Below, in pieces: positions 37,511-48,410 of a stretch of DNA of 64,000 bases (its first letter is position 1; each line of letters begins with the position of its first letter). Location of the stretch: NCBI GenBank assembly GCA_022393335.1, contig JAJEKB010020242.1, forward strand, positions 186,528 through 250,527, read 5' to 3'. Source of the stretch: Macrotrachela quadricornifera (taxonomy: Eukaryota > Rotifera > Eurotatoria > Philodinida > Philodinidae). The notes below the pieces were generated by a model. That model was not told the DNA's origin and did no database searches. It worked only from the letters and a program-made list of their open reading frames with translations. The translations under genes and the position numbers were made by a program.

Positions 37511-39231
37511 ATGGAAAAATTTATGAAATCTATTCGTGACGATTTACGAAAATACGAAACAGTTCTTAAACAAGATGATGATGAATTTAATCGAAAATTA
37601 AATTTAGTTCGTCAACAGGTCTCCAATTATTTTGATCGACAGATTGAATATTTGGTTACGAAAAAAAGACAATATAATGATCAATTTAATTACCTTGATG
37701 AAGAAAATAAAAAGACATATGAAGGTAATCAACAACGATTTGATAAATTATGTCTATTTATAAATCAAAATGATCATAATCAAAAATTAATATTAGAAAA
37801 ATTTCAAGAATTTGAACAAACATTTCCAACAAGACCAAAAATGTTAAAGCAAATTCCTGAATATAATTTTGAAGATATTAATATAGATGATTTTATTAAA
37901 ATACAAACACCATACGATGACTCATTCGTTTATCATGATTCATCTCCTTCAATTCTTCATGAAAAACTCTTAAGTGAAAATATTAATCCGTCTGTTCCAC
38001 ATACAGAACATTTACGGTAAATAATATTTCAAAAGTTTATGTTTAATCTTTCCATTAATTTTAGTCCATCTGCTGATCAATATTCATATACTCCTATTAA
38101 TTCAACAATAAATGATGATACAAAAATTCAAGGTTCTATAGGTCATTCATATCATAAGCAATTCGCTGAAGAGTAAATTTCTTTTGTTTTTTCTCTAAAG
38201 AAATCTTCGAATAAATTTATTATTATATAGAAATAATGAACCAGATACTGAACTTCAATCTCATTCAATTTCAACTTGTACAAGCATACCTGATCCTGAT
38301 GCAAAAATTGATCTTCTATTTAAAATCTCTTATCAACATAATCGACAAGTTCATTTAATAACTTTTAATGAAAATGAAAATTCTCTTCTTATTTATTCAT
38401 TATTTTCTAAAAAATTAGAATATTTATCTTTAAATTCCCAACAAATTTCGTCGATTAATCTTCCACTCGATGAACAAATATTAAATCTTGGATATTCTAG
38501 AAAATATCAAATATTTTATTTAACTACTCGACAAAAAAATCGATTTTTATTATTTCAAATAAAACAACAAAATATTGAAATTAAACAAGAAATTGAATTA
38601 ATCAAAGAAAAAGAACATTTTATTAGTGTACATGTTTATGAAAATTTCATCTGTTTTCTATATCTATCATCATCATCGATAGTTATGTTTGGAAAATATG
38701 ATTTAGAAGAATCATCTTTTCTTCCATTGATTAGTTTTGAAAATAAACTTTATGATGCACAAGAAAAATCTTCTTATAGTATTATTGATTTTACAATTAA
38801 TAATTCCTATATTAGTTTTTTAATTCGATTAAAAAAGAATAATAAATATATGATTATTATACATGATTATGAATATATGAATAAAATTCATTCATTTGAT
38901 TTAATTGATGCTGGAAGACCTTTATCAATTATTTCAACTGAAAAGTAAATTTTAAAAATTTTATTTTATTTATTTATTTTTTCTAAATAGAAAATCGAAT
39001 TCAGCGGCAACGACAGTATGTAATGAAGATATTCAATTATTATTTGTTAATGATGCAAGAAGTCATTTTATACATTGTTGTAGTCATCAAGAATATTTAA
39101 CACCAATTCAAGTTAATGCTTTTGGAATTTGTTCACTAAATGATGGAAATTTAGCATTAGTTGGAAGTCGAGATATTCGAGGATTAAATGTAGACGATTT
39201 TTTGAAAAGTAACAATGTACAATTTGATTAA
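37511..39231 (+). CDS. Coiled-coil protein of unknown function
   Basis: Four exons (37511-38016, 38065-38172, 38231-38944, 38991-39231) give 522 aa, all phases consistent. The ATG at 37511 is the first in frame. Residues about 1-115 are highly charged and helical (KYETVLKQDDDEFNRKLNL, then KKRQYNDQFNYLDEENKK), a coiled coil. A low-complexity Ser/Asp-rich linker (about 150-240) follows. The last 280 residues have repeated short strands such as KYQIFYLTT, KNRFLLFQI, ENFICFLYL, YISFLIRL and KYMIIIHDY, with GNLALVGSRDIRGLNV at the end, which suggests a beta-propeller-like fold. This layout resembles the coiled-coil plus propeller part of TRIM/NHL proteins, but no RING or B-box is found. Third positions are strongly A/T like the fucosyltransferase next door. 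I do not recognise the family. Confidence 0.7.
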
Positions 39232-39870
39232 AAGAATATTTTATTTTTTGTATTTTTTTCTATATGAAATCTATATTAACAATAAATTTAAATTGTGGAT
39301 GGTAAGATATTGTTAGTACTGCCAATATGCCGTTTATTCTCGAATCAAAGCTGATGAATCGTAAATTCTAAAGATTTAACATTTAGGGTACATACATCTC
39401 TATTGAACTGTACTTGTAGTTTTTCTCAGGAATATGAGTGAAACAAAATTATCAAAATACTACATGCAATTCAAACATAGATCAACATTAGTGGCATCAT
39501 CATCGAGACGAAATTTAGTCATTAAATTCAAAAATTTCATAGTCTTGAACCTAAAAAACCGATTTGACCAAGTATTAGATAAGTACTTTGAGAATTCACT
39601 ATATTAACCTCATTCTCCGAAAAAATGATAAGACTAAATGCATTACTGTGCTCAACATTTAATATTGATTTGATGATTTATCTCGATCTGATTGTATAAT
39701 AATTTAAGATTACTGTTCATTCCCGATTTATGAGAATTGAATTAAATAATGTTTTTCTTCAACAAAAAGAATATTAAATATTAAGTCGATTAGAATGAAA
39801 CTATTTGATTATTCTTATTTGTATTTAAAAAATGAAAATAAGTTCAAACAGCAGAAATCTGAAATCAACG
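39232..39870. other. Short intergenic region between convergent genes
   Basis: Lies between the 3' ends of the coiled-coil gene and the hydrolase gene. It should contain both poly(A) regions. Nothing else recognised. Confidence 0.5.
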
Positions 39871-41085
39871 TTACTGAACAGTTTCATTATGAATTTGTGT
39901 TAAAATAGCTTTTGTGGCATTAGCTGCTAGTTCCATATCCATCATACATTGTGCATGAGTATAATCAGTGCGACAAATAAAACCAGCATTATCAGAACTA
40001 CGAACAAAAGCCTGTTGATTATCATACCACCATTGTCGCATTTCTTCTTTAGTAAGACCACCATGTGGTCGTTCTTTGCTCCAATTTAGTGCACTTACAA
40101 CTAATAAAGGTGTATTTCGATCAATTGTAGCATAGTTTTGTAGCTTTGAGATGTAATCCATGATAGTATGCCAATATCGAAAATGATGTCCAGTTTTTAA
40201 TAACATTGTTTTCGTTAAGAAAAGAGCAATATGATCGGGAGGTAAAAGACGAAATATATCACCAAACTCACCAGTTATACAATAACGCATCAAGGGTACA
40301 AGTGGTCTCATTAAGCCACAGGAAGCAGCACAAGCCATTTTTTTATATATGAAAAATGCACGATTAAAATCAGCTGCCATTGGACTACTTGGTTCGAATA
40401 CATTGGAAGGTGTTGGATCATATAAAATAATACCTGCAACATCTTTTGAATATTTTAATCGATAAAGTTGTGCAAGTGAAGCTCCAGCTGATGCACCAAA
40501 AAGAATAAATGGTTTACGAAGAGATAATTTTTCAATTATTTGTCGTAGTAATGCAAGTTCGGTTTCTGCAATTTGTGTATTACAATCATCGGGAGGTTCA
40601 GAAGCACCGTATCCAGGCGAATCAAACGACAAGATTTCAATAGGTTCATTCATGTATGCAGCAAATTTGAGAAGAAGTGGTTTGACAATGTACATACTAG
40701 AACCCAAACCACTGATATACACGAGTGGTGGAAGTTTTGATTCTGATGCGCGAATATGTACTACATGTATGAGCTTATTATCAGGACTCCAAGGTTTCAT
40801 TTCTTCTTTTGGTGGATAGTATTTTTTTCGATCACGAGCCTCAGCATATCGTTCATAGAGCCAACCAAATCCAGGAAGAATCCATAGAAGAAGAAATAAA
40901 ATAAATATGATCAGAAATATAGGCAAAAATATGACGATGAAAAGGCTAGTCCATAAATAGGAATGTGTTGTTACTGTTTCTTTTGAAGAATCATTTGGTT
41001 GAAGTGCAGGATTATCATACCATTTAAAATTTTTGTCAATTTCTTTGAATTGTTCATTGGAAGAACGAAAACTTTGTCCTTCCAT
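39871..41085 (-). CDS. Membrane-anchored alpha/beta hydrolase
   Basis: Single exon, 404 aa from the ATG at 41085 (the frame stays open about 18 codons further up without an ATG, so an extra 5' exon is possible). One strong helix at about residues 43-75 (SLFIVIFLPIFLIIFILFLL) makes it a single-pass protein with the hydrolase domain after it. Hydrolase features: PPLVYISGLGSS (oxyanion loop), EILSFDSPGYGASEPP (typical strand 4/loop), nucleophile elbow FGASAGAS with Ser199, and a late DYTHAQCM with His377 as likely catalytic histidine. The acid residue is not certain. The fold covers lipases, esterases and acylglycerol hydrolases such as the ABHD proteins; LSFDSPGYGAS is ABHD/epoxide-hydrolase-like. 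Substrate not inferable. Confidence 0.85.
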   Translation of the reverse strand: MEGQSFRSSNEQFKEIDKNFKWYDNPALQPNDSSKETVTTHSYLWTSLFIVIFLPIFLIIFILFLLLWILPGFGWLYERYAEARDRKKYYPPKEEMKPWSPDNKLIHVVHIRASESKLPPLVYISGLGSSMYIVKPLLLKFAAYMNEPIEILSFDSPGYGASEPPDDCNTQIAETELALLRQIIEKLSLRKPFILFGASAGASLAQLYRLKYSKDVAGIILYDPTPSNVFEPSSPMAADFNRAFFIYKKMACAASCGLMRPLVPLMRYCITGEFGDIFRLLPPDHIALFLTKTMLLKTGHHFRYWHTIMDYISKLQNYATIDRNTPLLVVSALNWSKERPHGGLTKEEMRQWWYDNQQAFVRSSDNAGFICRTDYTHAQCMMDMELAANATKAILTQIHNETVQ

Positions 41086-44000
41086 TAGACTAAGATGACG
41101 ATTATTAATTCGCTTTAATCGTGACACGATATGATACAAACAGGTGTCTTTTAACTTACATGTGGTATTTGGATATTTACTAATAACGACTCACCATCAT
41201 AGAACAGAAAAAAAGAAATGAATGAAGAAAGATAACGCATTGTCGTCTAAAAAATAGCAAGTGACGTATACATTACATTTGTTGTTTATTTATATAATAA
41301 CTCACTATAAAACTATCTTCATTCTTATTCTATTAACAACTGAAACTTATAAGACAAGTTCACTTATTCTCTAGGTTGTAGGTAGAATATTAATCTCGAA
41401 ATTGATTTTGTGTTTCTATGTTTGTTCGTAACATCATAGTTCAAATCTGTGTAAGAGCAGAAAAAAAATTTTAGTGGTACCGCCAAGTTTTCAAGGACTA
41501 TATTATAGGAGTATATTTAGGTTCTGAATGACTATATCGCAGAAGTATCATTGATCCTTAAACGATATTCCCTTCACGATAGTATAGATCTTAATCCTGA
41601 GAATAACTGTATGTTTATATATTTGTCAGTAGGGTAGTAGTTCGAATTTATAGGTAGCGAATTTAGTGAACCGCCTCGATTTATGTTACCTGCCATTGAA
41701 GAAATACCAAATAATTCGGTTTCACATAAATCCAAGAAATATTTGTAAAAGATTTTATTTTTTTGATAAACAATGAAAAATGATGATAAATATGATATCA
41801 GAAAAGAGCAAAAATACATTTTTAGAATCAAAATTCAGCACAAACTTGTCTTTTTTTCTAATCATGTCCCACTGTCATTGTAACAAAAAATGAGTTTAGA
41901 TTGAACTCGAAAGATATTCATATGAAACGGTATCTGGACAGCACGAAATCGTAATAATTCATTCAATAATGAATTAAAAGACAAAAACAGGAGGTCCACT
42001 GTGTTTCTAAAGATTACACGTATGCTCTAACCAGAGTAACTACACGCACTAAATCAGTCGTACAGAGAATACTTATGTGTGTCCTTCCCTCCAATCGATT
42101 CACTTTCGTTACTCGTCGTAATCGACTCTTTTATCCGGACAATCACACAAAGAAAAAGATAATGCATTGTACAAATAAGAACAATTAATGTCATGATTAT
42201 ACGCACGCTAGATTAGCCTTATAATGTCAGAATGATGAGGTCCATGATATAATGTAATATGAATGTGCGTTCATCGCTTAATATAAGTTTTATTAATCTT
42301 TGTCGTACATAGAACATACATTCCTTGATACAATTATAGTTCAAATTCGTTTAATACAGAACATTATTGTTGAATATGTAGACTAGTCCTAGACGAGTAC
42401 TTTTTGAGACAAAGACTATTCAAAACGGATGACAGGAACGCGTGTCCAAAAGTAGTTTAAAATTGAAAAAGTAAGGACATCAAGGACGATACAAAGGAGG
42501 AGTTGTAGCTTCATGTAGTAATCAACTCTAAACTAGTCTGAATGAGAATATGTAGTTCACAGTGTTAGATTCGAACATGCATACAATTCATCAATTACTT
42601 ATCGTTTAGACTATTCAGCCATCTTTGCAAGAGATCGACTTCTACATATTCATTAATCAATTATCAGACGGTATTTAATACATTTTTATTTCTAGTCTGA
42701 TTTTCTTCCATAAGACTGACCTTATTTGGTTGTTTTTTATTTATTGCTCAAAAGTCACCTCGTTAAAACTCAACTATAAGTAAATTAATATTTGCTTTGT
42801 TAAATAATACTTGTACTCCCAACCAGGACCATTTTAGATCTCGTTCTTAGAAAAAAAGAAAATAAAAGAAGAAACTGTCTTTTACTTCTTCGGTTAGAAT
42901 AGCGATTAGCATCTTTAATAAGCAATATCAATATTATCTTTTCATTGGCCTAGATACGCGAAAAATATTACTGCAGCTAGCATCCTTATTGGTAAACTAA
43001 AAAACTATTGTATTGATAATGCATACTAGTTGTTGTGTCAAAATTAGGCTTAGCGATACAAGTGTTAATCATCAGAAAACATACTCAAGAAAAGTCACGA
43101 TCTTTTGAATGATTATCTCTATTTTTAATATTCTCTGTTGAAGCTAAATTTGATTGTTATGCTATTCAATATGTATATTGAGTCTTTATTTTATTAGTTT
43201 ATATATGAACTGTCTCTGTAAATTGAATTCTATCAGAATTCATCATTGTATTTAGAATAGCTGCACTTGGAGCTTGCATTCACTTTTGTTTTTCAATTAA
43301 GTGTTAATATGATGATGGACAAACAATACGATAAATGAATATTTGTCTGACTTTTTTTCAGATAACTTTCATTTGAATATACACACATACGAATTGTAGA
43401 ACGTTGAGGAGTAACACTAGTGCGATGTGCAAATATGATGCGTTTATATCCGATGAATTAGGACACTTTTTTTGTTTGTATAATAACTACATACTCTTCG
43501 ATTAGGTGAAAGAACAGGAGACGTTTTGCGTTATTATCGGTCACTATAGAAAACATGATCCGTTTTTCATGAAACTTTCAGCAATTGTAGGGTTCATAGT
43601 CAGTAGTAGCTCCTATAAATTTCAGATTGATCGAACATCCTTTTGCCTTACTTTGGTACTCTACCAGATAAACTCCTAAATGATCTGTATTAATGACTTT
43701 GTGTACCTTCGTCTCCACTCTGTGGTTCAGAACTGAGGCTATTTTTTTCAGCACCGATACGAATCACCAAGACCTACAAAAGCGCCCCAATATATGATGC
43801 ATCAGAACAGAAAAAAATCTATGAGTTCTTTCAAAAAAGAAAAGAACAATGCCCAAGCACACACATATGGTTTTTCTCTTATTCTCACAATAAGCAGGCA
43901 ATATCTACACGTGCCGGTTCTGTATTCAAAGATACTGATTCTCTTAACTTTGGTCAAGAGAAAAAAATGCCAAAGAAAAACGCTGAAAGTAAATTGCTTT

Positions 44001-45760
44001 CACCCTCAATTGGATGCATGGAGGACAGAGAGTCATCCTGAATTGTTACTTTCGACCAAAGTTGACCTTTGCAAACTATGATAGAAACAATTTCTTACAC
44101 TTTCTCTATGCTCTTTCCCCTATATTGTAATTCATCAAAATAGAACTATGAAAAATAATGTGCCATATTATTAATCTAACTGATGACTATATTTTAAATA
44201 TATAATATCAGTATGTTCACTCCTTTTCAAATAAAGACTACATTGAATAATATTTCCAATATCATGCACACAATACTCTTATTTTGCAGTCACATACTGG
44301 AACGTTTTTGTAGCTCTGGCTATTTAGTGTTGATGCGGAAAAAATGTCTCCAGTTCTGAATCATGTAGCAGAGCATGAAGGTACACAAAGCCATTAATAT
44401 AAATCATTTAGGAACTTGTCTGATGGACTACCAAAGTAAGGCAAAAGGTTTATCATGGTTTCTATAGGGGCTGTTAATAACGCAAAACGTCCACAATCTT
44501 TTTAAAAACGCCATCAAAAACACTTCATTGGTCACTAGAATTTACAGAGTTCAGTGGTTCTGTAAACAATATCGCTTGTGCAAAGCACATAGTACAAGTG
44601 CACGAAAGCCAACCGCTTATCGGAAGATGAAGGTTCGATTCCCGGTGTGAATTTATGACCTCTTTTAATAAGTCTTTCCTGCTAGTCGAAATATATTCAT
44701 GTCGTTACATTTCTCTAAATTTGCTCCGTATTTCCGTGGATTAACGACATAATTGCTTAACCTTTGAACTATTTTCTTCGACTATTTAGAAACTCACCTC
44801 AAGCTACGTTCACCTTGTTGCAATACCTAACCTTATTATTATACTAAAAGATCAATAGAACGAAACAGTAACTCTACTATGATGATTCTGATCATGAAAA
44901 AAGAGTTCTGTTTTACTACTTCAAAAGATTCTTCTAGCCTACGATTAGGGTATAGAAGTTTTTGTACAGAAATAAAATCGATTAATGTAACTGAATTGCT
45001 AATGTCGTGAAATAGATATGCAATTCCTATGGAGTTGGTGGATGGATTTTAGGTAGCTTAAGTGGTAAAGCAATGAACAGTTATCAATAGATGCTAGGAT
45101 CGTCTCTCAGCCCAAAATTAATGATGCTTCTTTGAAAGCTCTTCCTATCTATAGAAACATATTATATGGATATTTATTCATTTTCGTGATAAATGTATTT
45201 TCATGGATAAGTAAATAAACAGCTCATTTAATCTCGCTTATGTTTGCCATTTCATGCATGAAAACGAGAGGAGACATATATTCACATTCATCATATTTAA
45301 TTTTCAATTAAAAAAATAAGACAACTTATGAACTAGATGGTACTCAAGTGTCAATCGACTACGAAATGCGGTGCGAAGCGAAACGAGTATCAAGATATCG
45401 AAAATTCATGGAAGATTAATGGTCATCTATACAATCGAGAACAAACAATGTCTTGTCCGATGATTCGAACATATATTGAAGAGCAGACATGATGAAAATT
45501 ATTTCTAAGAGAACTCTATCAACACATTTTAACGTATTTCCAAGAACACTCTTCATTGATCGATTAATTATCTATGTGATTCATTATCTCTCTTATCAAC
45601 TCACTTCACAAATATAATGAATGATATCAGATGTTCAAAGAGATTGGTGGCTAACTTTTCATGCTAGTGTCACTATTTAATTATTTCGGAAAGGTAAAGT
45701 AAAAATTTGTCTTTTTGTCCGACTCTCTATTAATATACGGAACCTTCGGGTAAAGACCAG
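41086..45760. other. Intergenic, about 4.7 kb, containing a fold-back element
   Basis: No gene recognised outside the repeat at 43520-44491. Open frames at 41574-41831 (-) and 43794-44081 (+) lack motifs; the second lies in the centre of the fold-back element. Confidence 0.5.
43520..44491. mobile_element. Fold-back element with about 260-bp inverted arms
   Basis: Left end gacgttttgcgttattat (43520) pairs with right end ...ttaataacgcaaaacgtc (44491). Pairing continues inward over ctatagaaaacatgat, ccttttgccttactttggta, actcctaaatgat, gactttgtgtaccttc and cagaactgaggctattttt, against the complements at 44303-44480. Arms are about 43520-43780 and 44303-44491 plus indels, with a centre of about 500 bp. 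No transposase. It fits a non-autonomous element; no target duplication was identified. Confidence 0.75.
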
Positions 45761-46486
45761 TCAACAAAACGTAAGAAGTTCATCTCGTGCTTCAACGATT
45801 ATTTTCTGACTTTGTATTTTAGAAATCATAGCGATAGGAAAAAAAGACTGCACATGCGTACCTAAAGATTGTAAAGACGTTAAAAAAAACGTAAAGAAAA
45901 AACCCGCGAAAGATTCCATAAACGGTATACTTCGCAACGCATTTAAAACATAGCACAGGAATGCACATATATATAATAAGATGATTAGAAAAAAAAGACT
46001 TGTATACTGTAAAAAGGTTATTATTAACCACCACCACGTACTACGTAAACGAAGAGTACTTTTGTGTTGAATTCCATAGTCACTGAGTCTATGACCGTCT
46101 TCCAGTTGTATACCATCAAAGGTAAGATGTTGTTGATCAAGCGGAATACCTTTTCTTTCTTGAATCTTTGCTTTTACTTTTTCGATTGTGTCATATGAGT
46201 TAACTTCAAATGAGATTGTTTTATCGTTGAATCTGGCTATGAATATATTCATATTACAACAGCATCGTGGCTGCATAACAAGATGAACAGTAGATGATGC
46301 CTCAATGCCATACTCACCAAGTACTTGATCGTCTTCAAGTTGTCTGCCGGCATAGATTATTCGTTGTAGACGGGGTGGGATACCTTCTCTATCTTGGATT
46401 TCAGCTTTAATCTCTTCGACTGTATCCCCTGGTGTACACTCAATTTGAATAGTTTCTCCACTAAGAAGCTTTACATAGAGTTGCAT
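45761..46486 (-). CDS. Membrane-anchored protein with two ubiquitin-like domains, no diglycine
   Basis: 241 aa from the ATG at 46486. Residues 1-74 are a close ubiquitin homologue (MQLYVKLLSGETI..., KAEIQDREGIPP, YAGRQLEDD, STVHLV) and about 79-152 a second, more diverged one (IPLDQQHLTFDGIQLEDG, STLRLR). In copy 1 Leu8, Ile44 and Val70 (the binding patch) are kept, but Lys48 is Arg and Lys63 is Ala, and Gly75-Gly76 are replaced by Cys75-Cys76 (then Cys77). Copy 2 ends LRLRSTWWW, again without GlyGly, so neither copy can be processed or conjugated. After that come two hydrophobic stretches (about 153-178 and 187-212), a likely hairpin membrane anchor. An alternative splice from GT at about 46043 to the AG at about 46012 would change the tail frame; the exact C-terminus is less sure. 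Function unknown; a membrane-bound decoy or scaffold for ubiquitin-binding proteins is possible. Confidence 0.82.
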   Translation of the reverse strand: MQLYVKLLSGETIQIECTPGDTVEEIKAEIQDREGIPPRLQRIIYAGRQLEDDQVLGEYGIEASSTVHLVMQPRCCCNMNIFIARFNDKTISFEVNSYDTIEKVKAKIQERKGIPLDQQHLTFDGIQLEDGHRLSDYGIQHKSTLRLRSTWWWLIITFLQYTSLFFLIILLYICAFLCYVLNALRSIPFMESFAGFFFTFFLTSLQSLGTHVQSFFPIAMISKIQSQKIIVEARDELLTFC

Positions 46487-46940
46487 AATTTCTGTTGGAT
46501 CATAACTACCAGTAAATAATACAAATCATTGCTTATTTTATAGACGTAAATGAATAACTCACAGGAAATCTTTATTTTATAGTAAATATTTGTGAGTATG
46601 ACTCAATTTTTGAGGGTTGGAGGTATCATGAGAAAGTTGTTACAAGTGTAATAATAATAATGAAACATGATAATTTACAATGAATAACGAGAAGAGTCAA
46701 AGAAAAAAGAAAAATAAATGATAAGTTCTACAGCTTACAGAAGCGAAAGTTTCGTAACTGATTGTAGAGATAAGAGATAAGAAATATAAAAAAAACAGAA
46801 TGCCACTCGAACTTTTGTTTTCACTTTTATGAATTCTAAGGCAACAAGTGGTGAGGGTGAGGATGTGGGTAACAATAACAAAAAGTGAAGGATAGGAGCG
46901 CAACACCCGCGTCTTAAGCATCAAATATTTGTTAGTTTAA

Positions 46941-47557
46941 CCCTCGTAGTACCGGCCGAGGTCATTTTTGACCTCACTCTGAAAAATTTTAAAATACGCT
47001 AGAAATATTTTTCTGTTTCTCAGTTTTTAGATGCAACTAACATCTCTTAACAATATTTTTATGTTGTTGAATATGAAAGGGAATACCTCTGTTTTCGATA
47101 TCATTACAATCCTTTGATACAAGACCATGTCTTCAATATACATCAAAGATATAATGAGAAAGGAAAAAAAGTAAAAATTTCGATGTATAATTCAATGACT
47201 CATTCACTAATCTAATTGGATACGTATTTTTATTCCGTAACGAAAAATAATGTATTAGAATTAATTGAAAGTTCTACTCAATCAAAATGAAAACGGTATT
47301 CGATTTACGAACGTTCTAATGACAAGAAAACATTAACTCAATGTTGCAATTATTCTGCATTCGTTTGTGATTAGCATTCTGTTAAACGTATTTTTGGTAT
47401 TACTTGTTCTAAATTAAGAATATCATTCTAATACTTTTTCTATCAGGTCGAATATGAAAACAGCATATTTCATCAGGAGACTGGTCCAAAAGTAAAAAGT
47501 TATTTTAAAAAAACATATATTGTTCGTATAGTGCTTAGAAAAGGCCGGTACTATGAG
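46941..47557. mobile_element. Non-autonomous piggyBac-like element (MITE), 617 bp
   Basis: The left end ccctcgtagtaccggcc (46941) and right end ggccggtactatgaggg (ending 47557) are inverted repeats with one mismatch in 17. The left flank is TTAA (46937-46940), the right flank TTAC (47558-47561). Ends starting CCCT with a TTAA target are typical of piggyBac. Just inside the left end lies the palindrome gaggtcatttttgacctc. No transposase frame inside. Confidence 0.7.
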
Positions 47558-48318
47558 GGTTACATTCTATGAATGATGCGTCATTCATTTCTGCAAATAT
47601 AAGACGAATTGGAAAAGAAATAGAGAGAAATGAGTTTCTTTTGAAAACTATACTCAAACATGAAAGAGAGGCTAGGCAATCGATGGGTTATGGGTAGCAA
47701 ATCATTTTTGGTGAAAAAAAAAGCATAGTCAATCATCTTTGTGTATAATAGTGGAGATTTGTGCCGGTTGGAATAGTTTGCATCATGTTTGTTTTTTTCC
47801 GTTCTTATCGATGATCTTTTGATTTTGCTTCTCTTGGTAAAGTGGTGCGATTTGTTCCGTTTATTCAATTATTTTTTGTTTAGTGTTGATATCGCCAACT
47901 CTTTCTGTATTCGTTTTTGAGATAAAAATCGTTTTGAAAGCTAATGGTTAAATCCAGTTTTTGTTTGCTCTAGTTGTGAAAAAGTTTTATAAATTGGCTT
48001 GAATTCAAATGTATGTAAAATATGAAATAATAGATTACAAATATTTTTTCGTTTATTATTCTTTCGTTCTCCTATTAAACCATTTCATCTTAACACAATA
48101 AAAACACTTCTCTTTGAATTTCAGTGTATGTGCAATTTCAAGTAATATATAATAGATATATTTTTTCTCTCTCCTTGCCCTCTTCTTTCATGTTTCTACA
48201 TATTTGTATATTTTTCATCTTGGCTGTATAAATACATCTTTATCGAGATGATCCATTTCTGTTGCAAATGGAACAATCTCACGATTCATTGGTCCAATAG
48301 TCCACCGGTGATATAATA

Positions 48319-48410
48319 GAACTTGATGACCCAAGAGTACGTCCGAAATATGGGACTTGAGGACCTAAGAGTACCGCTATATAATAGAACCTGAGGATCT
48401 ATGGGAGCAG
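48319..48410. repeat. Tandem repeat, period about 34 bp, three degenerate copies
   Basis: gaacttgatgacccaagag (48319), ggacttgaggacctaagag (48353) and gaacctgaggatctatggg (48388) follow at 34 and 35 bases. Flanking ggaacaatctcacgatt and gtacaatctcgcgatt are a further short repeat. No function inferred. Confidence 0.6.

Noticed and set aside
43794..44081. 95-codon frame between the arms of the fold-back element
   Set aside because: Looked at as a possible transposase remnant, but it has low-complexity Lys/Ser start, no catalytic motif and no splice continuation.
44622..44650. Sequence ggttcgattcc that matches a Pol III B box (tRNA T-arm)
   Set aside because: The flanking bases do not form a T stem (gaagg against cccgg), no acceptor stem pairs, and the nearest A-box-like word is over 80 bases upstream with two mismatches. 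Not a tRNA; at best a relic of a tRNA-derived repeat.
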